Shown in pieces: positions 11,401 to 23,765 of a stretch of 64,000 nucleotides of DNA. Every line of letters begins with the position of its first letter. The stretch's first letter is position 1. Location of the stretch: contig NW_026570413.1 in NCBI RefSeq assembly GCF_019649055.1, positions 101,469 to 165,468 on the forward strand, read 5' to 3'. The DNA is from Paramacrobiotus metropolitanus (taxonomy: Eukaryota; Tardigrada; Eutardigrada; Parachela; Macrobiotidae). The notes beneath the pieces are model-generated. The model searched no databases. It was not told the DNA's origin and worked only from the letters and a program-made list of their open reading frames with translations. Made by a program: the position numbers and the translations under genes.

Positions 11401-14400
11401 GTTATTCGATGCGCTGAGCACGAATTTCAAGTCGGTTTGCAAAAAAATTTCACCGAAAAAAGTTATGGAAAACTTGGCATTTTCACCGGCATTTTTGGAT
11501 CTCAATAACTACGTGGTGAAACAGCTCCAAAGTCTGCTTTTAAGGGTTATTCGATGCGCTGAGCACGAATCTGAAATCGGTTTGCAAAAAAATTTCACCA
11601 GAAAAGTTACTGTCAGACGTCACATTTTCGCCATGTTGTGAGAACTCAATAACTACGTGGTGAAACTGCTCCAAAGTCTGCTTTTAAGGGTTATTCGATG
11701 CGCTGAGCACGAATTTTAAGTCGGTTTGCAAAAAAAATTTCACCGAAAAAAGTTATGGAAAACTTGACTTTTCACCGGCATTTTTGGATCTCAATAACTA
11801 CGTGGTGAAACTGCTCCAAAGTCTGCTTTTAAGGGTTATTCGATGCGCTGAGCACGAATCTGAAATTGGTTTGCAAAAAAATTTCACCAGAAAAGTTACT
11901 GTCAGACGTGTCACATTTTCGCCATGTTGTGAGAACTCAATAACTACGTGGTGAAACTGCTCCAAAGTCTGCTTTAAGGGTTATTCGATGCGCTGAGCAC
12001 GAATTTTAAGTCGGTTTGCAAAAAAAATTTCAACGAAAAAAGTTATGGAAAACTTGACTTTTCACCGGCATTTTTGGATCTCAATAACTACGTGGTGAAA
12101 CTGCTCCAAAGTCTGCTTTTAAAAGGGTTATTCGATGCGCTGAGCACGAATCTGAAATCGGTTTGCAAAAAAAATTTCACCAGAAAAAGTTACTGTCAGA
12201 CGTGTCACATTTTCGCCATGTTGTGAGAACTCAATAACTACGTGGTGAAACTGCTCCAAAGTCTGCTTTTAAGGGTTATTCGATGCGCTGAGCACGAATT
12301 TTAAGTCGGTTTGCAAAAAAAATTTCACCAGAAAAAGTTATGGAAAACTTGCATTTTCACCGGCATTTTGAACTCAATAACTACGTGGTGAAACTGCTCC
12401 AAAGTCTGCTTTTAAGGGTTATTCGATGCGCTGAGCACGAATCTGAAATCGGTTTGCAAAAAAATTTCACCAGAAAAGTTACTGTCAGACGTGTCACATT
12501 TTCGCCATGGTGTCAGAACTCAATAACTACGTGGTGAAACTGCTCCAAAGTCTGCTTTTAAGGGTTATTCGATGCGCTGAGCACGAATTTTAAGTCGGTT
12601 TGCAAAAAAAAATTTCAACGAAAAGTTACTGTCAGACGTGTCACATTTTCGCCATGTTGTGAGAACTCAATAACTACGTGGTGAAACTGCTCCAAAGTCT
12701 GCTTTTAAGGGTTATTCGATGCGCTGAGCACGAATTTCGAAATTGGTTTGCAAAAAAATTTCACCGAAAAAGTTATGGAAAACTTGACATTTTCACGGCA
12801 TTTTGGATCTCAATAACTACGTGGTGAAACTGCTCCAAAGTCTGCTTTTAAGGGTTATTCGATGCGCTGAGCACGAATTTGTAAGTCGGTTTGCAAAAAA
12901 ATTTCACCGAAAAAGTTACTGTCAGACGTGTCACATTTTCGCCATGTTGTGAGAACTCAATAACTACGTGGTGAAACTGCTCCAAAGTCTGCTTTTAAGG
13001 GTTATTCGATGCGCTGAGCACGAATCTCAAGTCGGTTGCAAAAAAATTTCACCAGAAAAGTTATGGAAAACTTGACTTTTCACCGGCATTTTGATCTCAA
13101 TAACTACGTGGTGAAACTGCTCCAAAGTCTGCTTTTAAGGGTTATTCGATGCGCTGAGCACGAATTTCAAGTCGGTTTGCAAAAAAAATTTCACCAGAAA
13201 AAGTTACTGTCAGACGTGTCACATTTTCGCCATGTGAGAACTCAATAACTACGTGGTGAAACTGCTCCAAAGTCTGCTTTTAAGGGTTATTCGATGCGCT
13301 GAGCACGAATCCTGAAAGTCGGTTTGCAAAAAAATTTCACCAGAAAAGTTACTGTCAGACGTGTCACATTTTCGCCATGTTGTGAGAACTCAATAACTAC
13401 GTGGTGAAACTGCTCCAAAGTCTGCTTTTAAGGGTTATTCGATGCGCTGAGCACGAATCTGAAATCGGTTTGCAAAAAAATTTCACCAGAAAAAGTTGTG
13501 AAAACTTGCATTTTCACCGGCATTTTGATCTCAATAACTACGTGGTGAAACTGCTCCAAAGTCTGCTTTTAAGGGTTATTCGATGCGCTGAGCACGAATT
13601 TGAAGTCGGTTTGCAAAAAAATTTCACCAGAAAAGTTACTGTCAGACGTGTCACATTTTCGCCATGTTGTGAGATCTCAATAACTACGTGGTGAAACTGC
13701 TCCAAAGTCTGCTTTTAAGGGTTATTCGATGCGCTGAGCACGAATTTTAAGTCGGTTTGCAAAAAAAATTTCACCGAAAAAAGTTATGGAAAACTTGACT
13801 TTTCACCGGCATTTTTGATCTCAATAACTACGTGGTGAAACTGCTCCAAAGTCTGCTTTTAAGGGTTATTCGATGCGCTGAGCACGAATCTGAAATCGGT
13901 TTGCAAAAAAATTTCACCAGAAAAGTTACTGTCAGACGTGTCACATTTTCGCCATGTTGTGAGAACTCAATAACTACGTGGTGAAACTGCTCCAAAGTCT
14001 GCTTTTAAGGGTTATTCGATGCGCTGAGCACGAATTTTAAGTCGGTTTGCAAAAAAATTTCACCGAAAAGTTATGGAAAACTTGACTTTTCACCGGCATT
14101 TTGGATCTCAATAACTACGTGGTGAAACTGCTCCAAAAGTCTGCTTTTAAGTGGTTATTCGATGCGCTGAGCACGAATTTTGAAAGTCGGTTTGCAAAAA
14201 AAATTTCACCAGAAAAGTTACTGTCAGACGTGTCACATTTTCGCCATGTTGTGAGAACTCAATAACTACGTGGTGAAACTGCTCCAAAGTCTGCTTTTAA
14301 GGGTTATTCGATGCGCTGAGCACGAATCTGAAATCGGTTTGCAAAAAAAATTTCAACGAAAAAAGTTATGGAAAACTTGCATTTTCACCGGCATTTTTGG

Positions 14401-15721
14401 ATCTCAATAACTACGTAGTGAAACTAGCTCCAAAGTCTGCTTTTAAGGGTTATTCGATGCGCTGAGCACGAATCTGAAATCGGTTTGCAAAAAAAATTTC
14501 ACCAGAAAAAGTTACTGTCAGACGTGTCACATTTTCGCCATGTTGTGAGAACTCAATAACTACGTGGTGAAACTGCTCCAAAGTCTGCTTTTAAGGGTTA
14601 TTCGATGCGCTGAGCACGAATTTCGAAATCGGTTTGCAAAAAATTTCAACGAAAAAAGTTATGGAAAACTTGCATTTTCACCGGCATTTTTGGATCTCAA
14701 TAACTACGTGGTGAAACAGCTCCAAAGTCTGCTTTTAAGGGTTATTCGATGCGCTGAGCACGAATCTGAAATCGGTTTGCAAAAAAATTTCACCAGAAAA
14801 GTTACTGTCAGACGTGTCACATTTTCGCCATGTTGTGAGAACTCAATAACTACGTGGTGAAACTGCTCCAAAGTCTGCTTTTAAGGGTTATTCGATGCGC
14901 TGAGCACGAATTTTAAGTCGGTTTGCAAAAAAAATTTCACCGAAAAAAGTTATGGAAAACTTGACTTTTCACCGGCATTTTTGGATCTCAATAACTACGT
15001 GGTGAAACTGCTCCAAAGTCTGCTTTTAAAGGTTATTCGATGCGCTGAGCACGAATCTGAAATCGGTTTGCAAAAAAAATTTTCACCAGAAAAGTTACTG
15101 TCAGACGTGTCACATTTTCGCCATGTTGTGAGAACTCAATAACTACGTGGTGAAACTGCTCCAAAGTCTGCTTTAAAGGGTTATTCGATGCGCTGAGCAC
15201 GAATTTTAAGTCGGTTTGCAAAAAAAGTTTCAACGAAAAAAGTTATGGAAAACTTGCATTTTCACCGGCATTTTTGGATCTCAATAACTACGTGGTGAAA
15301 CAGCTCCAAAGTCTGCTTTTAAGGGTTATTCGATGCGCTGAGCACGAATCTGAAATCGGTTTGCAAAAAAAATTTCACCAGAAAAAGTTACTGTCAGACG
15401 TGTCACATTTTCGCCATGTTGTGAGAACTCAATAACTACGTGGTGAAACTGCTCCAAAGTCTGCTTTTAAGGGTTATTCGATGCGCTGAGCACGAATTTC
15501 AAGTCGGTTTGCAAAAAAATTTCAACGAAAAAAGTTATGGAAAACTTGCATTTTCACCGGCATTTTTGGATCTCAATAACTACGTGGTGAAACAGCTCCA
15601 AAGTCTGCTTTTAAGGGTTATTCGATGCGCTGAGCACGAATCTGAAATTGGTTCGCAAAAAAAATTTCACCAGAAAAAGTTACTGTCAGACGTGTCACAT
15701 TTTCGCCATGTTGTCAGAACT

Positions 15722-16153
15722 CAATAACTACGTGGTGAAACTGCTCCAAAGTCTGCTTTTAAGGGTTATTCGATGCGCTGAGCACGAATTTTAAGTCGGT
15801 TTGCAAAAAAAATTTCAACGAAAAAAGTTATGGAAAACTTGCATTTTCACCGGCATTTTTGGATCTCAATAACTACGTGGTGAAACTGCTCCAAAGTCTG
15901 CTTTTAAGGGTTATTCGATGCGCTGAGCACGAATTTCAAGTCGGTTTGCAAAAAAAATTTCAACGAAAAGTTATGGAAAACTTGACTTTTCACCGGCATT
16001 TTGATCTCAATAACTACGTGGTGAAACAGCTCCAAAGTCTGCTTTTAAGAGTTATTCGATGCGCTGAGCACGAATCTGAAATCGGTTTGCAAAAAAATTT
16101 CACCAGAAAAGTTACTGTCAGACGTGTCACATTTTCGCCATGTTGTCAGAACT
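15722..16153 (+). repeat. Representative AAB trimer higher-order repeat (432 bp)
   Basis: Three monomers form one period: 15722-15866 (tag TTTAAGT, AACG junction, linker A with TTGCATTTTC), 15867-16007 (tag TTCAAGT, linker A with TTGACTTTTC), and 16008-16153 (core variant GAAACAG and TTTAAGAGTT, tag CTGAAAT, linker B). The next trimer (16154-16580, 427 bp) repeats the same order, so this is a real higher-order unit. Its three members are told apart by linked diagnostic positions. Trimers then interleave with dimers, for example 16581-16870 (290 bp). Confidence 0.93.
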
Positions 16154-18460
16154 CAATAACTACGTGGTGAAACTGCTCCAAAGTCTGCTTTTAAGGGTTA
16201 TTCGATGCGCTGAGCACGAATTTTAAGTCGGTTTGCAAAAAAAATTTCAACGAAAAAGTTATGGAAAACTTGCATTTTCACCGGCATTTTGATCTCAATA
16301 ACTACGTGGTGAAACTGCTCCAAAGTCTGCTTTTAAGGGTTATTCGATGCGCTGAGCACGAATTTCAAGTCGGTTTGCAAAAAAATTTCACCGAAAAAGT
16401 TATGGAAAACTTGCATTTTCACCGGCATTTTGATCTCAATAACTACGTGGTGAAACAGCTCCAAAGTCTGCTTTTAAGGGTTATTCGATGCGCTGAGCAC
16501 GAATCTGAAATCGGTTTGCAAAAAAATTTCACCAGAAAAGTTACTGTCAGACGTCACATTTTCGCCATGTTGTGAGAACTCAATAACTACGTGGTGAAAC
16601 TGCTCCAAAGTCTGCTTTTAAGGGTTATTCGATGCGCTGAGCACGAATTTTAAGTCGGTTTGCAAAAAAATTTCACCGAAAAAAGTTATGGAAAACTTGA
16701 CTTTTCACCGGCATTTTGATCTCAATAACTACGTGGTGAAACTGCTCCAAAAGTCTGCTTTTAGTGGTTATTCGATGCGCTGAGCACGAATCTGAAATCG
16801 GTTTGCAAAAAAAATTTCACCAGAAAAGTTACTGTCAGACGTGTCACATTTTCGCCATGGTGTCAGAACTCAATAACTACGTGGTGAAACTGCTCCAAAG
16901 TCTGCTTTTAAGGGTTATTCGATGCGCTGAGCACGAATTTCAAGTCGGTTTGCAAAAAAATTTCAACGAAAAGTTATGGAAAACTTGCATTTTCACCGGC
17001 ATTTTTGGATCCTCAATAACTACGTGGTGAAACTGCTCCAAAGTCTGCTTTTAAAGGTTATTCGATGCGCTGAGCACGAATTTCAAGTCGGTTTGCAAAA
17101 AAAATTTCACCGAAAAAGTTATGGAAAACTTGACTTTTCACCGGCATTTTGATCTCAATAACTACGTGGTGAAACTGCTCCAAAGTCTGCTTTTAAGGGT
17201 TATTCGATGCGCTGAGCACGAATCTGAAATCGGTTTGCAAAAAAAATTTCACCAGAAAAGTTACTGTCAGACGTGTCACATTTTCGCCATGTTGTGAGAA
17301 CTCAATAACTACGTGGTGAAACTGCTCCAAAGTCTGCTTTTAAGGGTTATTCGATGCGCTGAGCACGAATTTCGAAATCGGTTTGCAAAAAAAATTTCAA
17401 CGAAAAAAGTTATGGAAAACTTGCATTTTCGCCGGCATTGTGATCTCAATAACTACGTGGTGAAACAGCTCCAAAGTCTGCTTTAAGGGTTATTCGATGC
17501 GCTGAGCACGAATCTGAAATCGGTTTGCAAAAAAAATTTCACCAGAAAAGTTACTGTCAGACGTGTCACATTTTCGCCATGTTGTGAGAACTCAATAACT
17601 ACGTGGTGAAACTGCTCCAAAGTCTGCTTTTAAGGGTTATTCGATGCGCTGAGCACGAATTTTAAGTCGGTTTGCAAAAAAAATTTCACCGAAAAGTTAT
17701 GGAAAACTTGACTTTCACCGGCATTTTGATCTCAATAACTACGTGGTGAAACTGCTCCAAAGTCTGCTTTTAAGGGTTTTTCGATGCGCTGAGCACGAAT
17801 CTGAAATCGGTTTGCAAAAAAATTTCAACGAAAAAAGTTATGGAAAACTTGCATTTTCACCGGCATTTTTGGATCTCAATAACTACGTGGTGAAACTGCT
17901 CCAAAGTCTGCTTTTAAGAGTTATTCGATGCGCTGAGCACGAATCTGAAATCGGTTTGCAAAAAAAATTTCACCAGAAAAGTTACTGTCAGACGTGTCAC
18001 ATTTTCGCCATGTTGTCAGAACTCAATAACTACGTGGTGAAACTGCTCCAAAGTCTGCTTTTAATGGTTATTCGATGCGCTGAGCCACGAATTTCAAGTC
18101 GGTTTGCAAAAAAAATTTCAACGAAAAAAGTTATGGAAAACTTGCATTTTCACCGGCATTTTTGGATCTCAATAACGTGGTGAAACTGGCTCCAAAGTCT
18201 GCTTTTAAGGGTTATTCGATGCGCTGAGCACGAATTTCAAGTCGGTTTGCAAAAAAAATTTCAACGAAAAAGTTATGGAAAACTTGCATTTTCACCGGCA
18301 TTTTGGATCTCAATAACTACGTGGTGAAACTGCTCCAAAGTCTGCTTTTAGGGTTATTCGATGCGCTGAGCACGAATCTCTGAAAGTCGGTTTGCAAAAA
18401 AAATTTCACCAGAAAAAGTTACTGTCAGACGTGTCACATTTTCGCCATGTTGTCAGAACT

Positions 18461-18544
18461 AAATAACTACGTTATAAAACTGCTCCAAGGTCTGCTTTTA
18501 AAAAGTTATGGAAAACTTGCATTTTCACCGGCATTTTTGGATCT
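18461..18544 (+). repeat. Truncated monomer (84 bp) with internal deletion
   Basis: The spacing between cores drops from about 145 to 84 bp. The core starts AAATAACTAC, continues with GTTATAAAAC and CCAAGGTC, and after CTGCTTTTA jumps directly to AAAAGTTATGG of linker A. The dyad, tag and A-tract are lost (about 60 bp). Short A-rich sequence at both breakpoints suggests slippage or microhomology-mediated loss. The unit also has more point changes than its neighbours. Confidence 0.93.
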
Positions 18545-21500
18545 CAATAACTACGTGGTGAAACAGCTCCAAAGTCTGCTTTTAAGGGTTGTTCGATGCG
18601 CTGAGCACGAATCTGAAATCGGTTTGCAAAAAAAATTTCACCAGAAAAAGTTACTGTCAGACGTGTCACATTTTCGCCATGTTGTGAGAACTCAATAACT
18701 ACGTGGTGAAACTGCTCCAAAGTCTGCTTTTAAGGGTTATTCGATGCGCTGAGCACGAATTGTAAGTCGGTTTGCAAAAAAAATTTCACCGAAAAAGTTA
18801 TGGAAAACTTGACTTTTCACCGGCATTTTGATCTCAATAACTACGTGGTGAAACAGCTCCAAAGTCTGCTTTTAAGAGTTATTCGATGCGCTGAGCACGA
18901 ATCTGAAATAGGTTCGCAAAAAAATTTCACCAGAAAAAGTTACTGTCAGACGTGTCACATTTTCGCCATGGTGTCAGAACTCAATAACTACGTGGTGAAA
19001 CTGCTCCAAAGTCTGCTTTTAAGGGTTATTCGATGCGCTGAGCACGAATTTTAAGTCGGTTTGCAAAAAAAATTTCAACAAAAAGTTATGGAAAACTTGC
19101 ATTTTCACCGGCATTTTGATCTCAATAACTACGTGGTGAAACTGCTCCAAAGTCTGCTTTTAAAGTTATTCGATGCGCTGAGCACGAATTTCAAGTTGGG
19201 TTGCAAAAAAATTTCACCGAAAAAAGTTATGGAAAACTTGCATTTTCACCGGCATTTTGATCTCAATAACTACGTGGTGAAACTGCTCCAAAGTCTGCTT
19301 TTAAGGGTTATTCGATGCGCTGAGCACGAATCTGAAGTCGGTTGCAAAAAAATTTCACCAGAAAAGTTACTGTCAGACGTGTCACATTTTCGCCATGTTG
19401 TGAGATCTCAATAACTACGTGGTGAAACTGCTCCAAAGTCTGCTTTTAAGGGTTATTCGATGCGCTGAGTACGAATTTGAAGTCGGTTTGCAAAAAAAAT
19501 TTGACCGTGAAAAGTTATGGAAAACTTGCATTTTCACCGGCATTTTTGATCTCAATAACTACGTGGTGAAACTGCTCCAAAGTCTGCTTTTAAGGGTTAT
19601 TCGATGCGCTGAGCACGAATTTCAAGTCGGTTTGCAAAAAAATTTCACCGAAAAAAGTTATGGAAAACTTGACATTTCACCGGCATTTTTGATCTCAATA
19701 ACTACGTGGTGAAACTGCTCCAAAGTCTGCTTTAAGGGTTATTCGATGCGCTGAGCACGAATCTGAAATCGGTTTGCAAAAAAATTTCACCAGAAAAGTT
19801 ACTGTCAGACGTGTCACATTTTCGCCATGTTGTGAGAACTCAATAACTACGTGGTGAAACTGCTCCAAAGTCTGCTTTTAAGGGTTATTCGATGCGCTGA
19901 GCACGAATTTTAAGTCGGTTTGCAAAAAAATTTCACCGAAAAAGTTATGGAAAACTTGACTTTTCACCGGCATTTTTGATCTCAATAACTACGTGGTGAA
20001 ACAGCTCCAAAGTCTGCTTTTAAGGGTTATTCGATGCGCTGAGCACGAATCTGAAATTGGTTTTGCAAAAAAAATTTCACCAGAAAAGTTACTGTCAGAC
20101 GTGTCACATTTTCGCCATGGTGTCAGAACTCAATAACTACGTGGTGAAACTGCTCCAAGGTCTGCTTTTAAGGGTTATTCGATGCGCTGAGCACGAATTT
20201 TAAGTCGGTTTGCAAAAAAAAATTTCACCGAAAAAGTTATGGAAAACTTGACTTTTCACCGGCATTTTTGATCTCAATAACTACGTGGTGAAACTGCTCC
20301 AAAGTCTGCTTTTAAGAGTTATTCGATGCGCTGAGCACGAATCTGAAATCGGTTTGCAAAAAAATTTCACCAGAAAAGTTACTGTCAGACGTGTCACATT
20401 TTCGCCATGTTGTCAGAACTCAATAACTACGTGGTGAAACTGCTCCAAAGTCTGCTTTTAAGGGTTATTCGATGCGCTGAGCACGAATTTTAAGTCGGTT
20501 TGCAAAAAAAATTTCAACGAAAAAAGTTATGGAAAACTTGCTTTTCACCGGCATTTTTGATCTCAATAACTACGTGGTGAAACAGCCTCCAAAAGTCTGC
20601 TTTTAAGGGTTATTCGATGCGCTGAGCACGAATCTGAAATCGGTTTGCAAAAAAATTTCACCAGAAAAGTTACTGTCAGACGTCACATTTTCGCCATGTT
20701 GTGAGAACTCAATAACTACGTGGTGAAACTGCTCCAAAGTCTGCTTTTAAGGGTTATTCGATGCGCTGAGCACGAATTTTAAGTCGGTTTGCAAAAAAAA
20801 TCACCGAAAAAAGTTATGGAAAACTTGACTTTTCACCGGCATTTTGATCTCAATAACTACGTGGTGAAACAGCTCCAAAGTCTGCTTTTAAGGGTTATTC
20901 GATGCGCTGAGCACGAATCTGAAACTCGGTTCGCAAAAAAAATTTCACCAGAAAAGTTACTGTCAGACGTGTCACATTTTCGCCATGGTGTCAGAACTCA
21001 ATAACTACGTGGTGAAACTGCTCCAAAGTCTGCTTTTAAGGGTTATTCGATGCGCTGAGCACGAATTTTAAGTCGGTTTGCAAAAAAAATTTCACCTAAA
21101 AAAGTTATGGAAAACTTGACTTTTCACCGGCATTTTTGGATCTCAATAACAACGTGGTGAAACAGCTCCAAAGTCTGCTTTTAAAGGTTATTCGATGCGC
21201 TGAGCACGAATCTGAAATCGGTTTGCAAAAAAAATTTCACCAGAAAAAGTTACTGTCAGACGTGTCACATTTTCGCCATGTTGTCAGAACTCAATAACTA
21301 CGTGGTGAAACTGCTCCAAAGTCTGCTTTTAAGGGTTATTCGATGCGCTGAGCACGAATTTTAAGTCGGTTTGCAAAAAAATTTCAACGAAAAAGTTATG
21401 GAAAACTTGCATTTTCACCGGCATTTTGATCTCAATAACTACGTGGTGAAACAGCTCCAAAGTCTGCTTTTAAGGGTTATTCGATGCGCTGAGCACGAAT

Positions 21501-23037
21501 CTGAAATCGGTTTGCAAAAAAAATTTCACCAAAAGTTACTGTCAGACGTGTCACATTTTCGCCATGTTGTGAGAACTCAATAACTACGTGGTGAAACTGC
21601 TCCAAAGTCTGCTTTTAAGGGTTATTCGATGCGCTGAGCACGAATCTTTAAGTCTTGTTTGCAAAAAAAATTTCACCGAAAAAGTTATGGAAAACTTGAC
21701 TTTTCACCGGCATTTTGATCTCAATAACTACGTGGTGAAACTGCTCCAAAGTCTGCTTTTAAGGGGTTATTCGATGCGCTGAGCACGAATTTTAAATCGG
21801 TTTGCAAAAAAAAATTTCACCAGAAAAGTTACTGTCAGACGTGTCACATTTTCGCCATGTTGTCAGAACTCAATAACTACGTGGTGAAACTGCTCCAAAG
21901 TCTGCTTTTAAGGGTTATTCGATGCGCTGAGCACGAATCTGGAATCCGGTTTGCGAAAAAAATTTCACCGAAAAAAAGTTACTGTCAGACGTGTCACATT
22001 TTCGCCATGTTGTCAGAACTCAATAACTACGTGGTGAAACTGCTCCAAAGTCTGCTTTTAAGGGTTATTTGATGCGCTGAGCACGAATTTTAAGTCGGTT
22101 TGCAAAAAAAATTCACCGAAAAAGTTATGGAAAACTTGCATTTTCACCGGCATTTTGATCTCAATAACTACGTGGTGAAACTGCTCCAAAGTCTGCTTTT
22201 AAGGGTTATTCGATGCGCTGAGCACGAATCTGAAATTCGGTTCGCAAAAAAAATTTCACCAAAAGTTACTGTCAGACGTGTCACATTTTCGCCATGTTGT
22301 GAGAACTCAATAACTACGTGGTGAAACTGCTCCAAAGTCTGCTTTTAAGGGTTATTCGATGCGCTGAGCACGAATTTTAAGTCGGTTTGCAAAAAAAATT
22401 TCACCGAAAAAAGTTATGGAAAACTTGACTTTTCACCGGCATTTTGATCTCAATAACTACGTGGTGAAACTGCTCCAAAGTCTGCTTTTAAGGGGTTATT
22501 CGATGCGCTGAGCACGAATCTGAAATCGGTTTGCAAAAAAAATTTCACCAGAAAAGTTACTGTCAGACGTCACATTTTCGCCATGTTGTCAGAACTCAAT
22601 AACTACGTGGTGAAACTGCTCCAAAGTCTGCTTTTAAGGGTTATTCGATGCGCTGAGCACGAATGTCTAAGTCGGTTTGCAAAAAAAATTTCACCGAAAA
22701 AAGTTATGGAAAACTTGACTTCTTCACCGGCAATTTTGGATCTCAATAACTACGTGGTGAAACTGCTCCAAAGTCTGCTTTTAAGGGTTATTCGATGCGC
22801 TGAGCACGAATCTGAAAACGGTTCGCAAAAAATTTCACCAGAAAAGTTACTGTCAGACGTCACATTTTCGCCATGTTGTCAGAACTCAATAACTACGTGG
22901 TGAAACTGCTCCAAAGTCTGCTTTTAAGGGTTATTCGATGCGCTGAGCACGAATTTTAAGTCGGTTTGCAAAAAAAATTTCACCGAAAAAGTTATGGAAA
23001 ACTTGACTTTTCACCGGCATTTTCGGGATCTCAATAA

Positions 23038-23765
23038 CTACGTGGTGAAACAGCTCCAAAGTCTGCTTTGAGGGTTATTCGATGCGCTGAGTACGAATCT
23101 GAAGTCGGTTTGCAAAAAAATTTCACCAGAAAAGTTACTGTCAGACGTGTCACATTTTCGCCATGTTGTCAGAACTCAATAACTACGTGGTGAAACTGCT
23201 CCAAAGTCTGCTTTTAAGGGTTATTCGATGCGCTGAGCACGAATTTTAAGTCGGTTTGCAAAAAAATTTCACCGAAAAAGTTATGGAAAACTTGACTTTT
23301 CACCGGCATTTTGATCTCAATAACTACGTGGGTGAAATCCGCTCCAAAGTCTGCTTTAAGGTTATTCGATGCGCTGAGTACGAATCTGAAGTCGGTTTGC
23401 AAAAAAATTTCAGCAGAAAAGTTACTGTCAGACGTGTCACATTTTCGCCATGTTGTGAGAACTCAATAACTACGTGGTGAAACTGCTCCAAAGTCTGCTT
23501 TTAAGGGTTATTCGATGCGCTGAGCACGAATTTTAAGTCGGTTTGCAAAAAAAATTTCAACGAAAAAAGTTATGGAAAACTTGCATTTTCACCGGCATTT
23601 GGATCTCAATAACTACGTGGTGAAACTGCTCCAAAGTCTGCGTTTAAGAGTTATTTGATGCGCTGAGTACGAATCTGAAGTCGGTTTGCAAAAAACAATT
23701 TCACCAGAAAAAAGTTACTGTCAGACGTGTCACATTTTCGCCATGGTGTCAGAACTCAATAACTA
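23038..23765 (+). repeat. Allele GAGTACGAATCTGAAGT in three successive dimers
   Basis: GTACGAAT instead of GCACGAAT occurs near 23091, 23379 and 23667, exactly 288 bp apart, always with tag CTGAAGT and linker B. It is skipped in the intervening monomers. The regular dimer spacing shows spread of a variant by amplification of the dimer as a unit. Isolated copies lie near 3418, 19468, 36001 and 43739. Confidence 0.85.

Larger units (their letters stand above)
21..15721 (+). repeat. Left block: mainly AB dimers, GGATCT and GTGAGAACT ends
   Basis: In this block most linker-A copies end TTTGGATCT and nearly all linker-B copies end TTGTGAGAACT. The first 24 monomers contain 11 A and 13 B. Exceptions foreshadow the next block: TTTGATCT at about 449, 4367, 13090, 13524 and 13815; TTGTCAGAACT near 8285; CATGGTGTCAG near 12508. 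The boundary is gradual and set here by where the trimer phase starts. There is no gene or unique sequence. Confidence 0.8.

Noticed and set aside
17005-17016. BamHI site GGATCC as a cloning scar
   Set aside because: It is a one-base C insertion in the normal GGATCTC linker end, and both flanks are ordinary satellite. Scattered GAATTC sites (near 84, 7346, 9377, 50789) likewise come from one-base changes after GCACGAAT.
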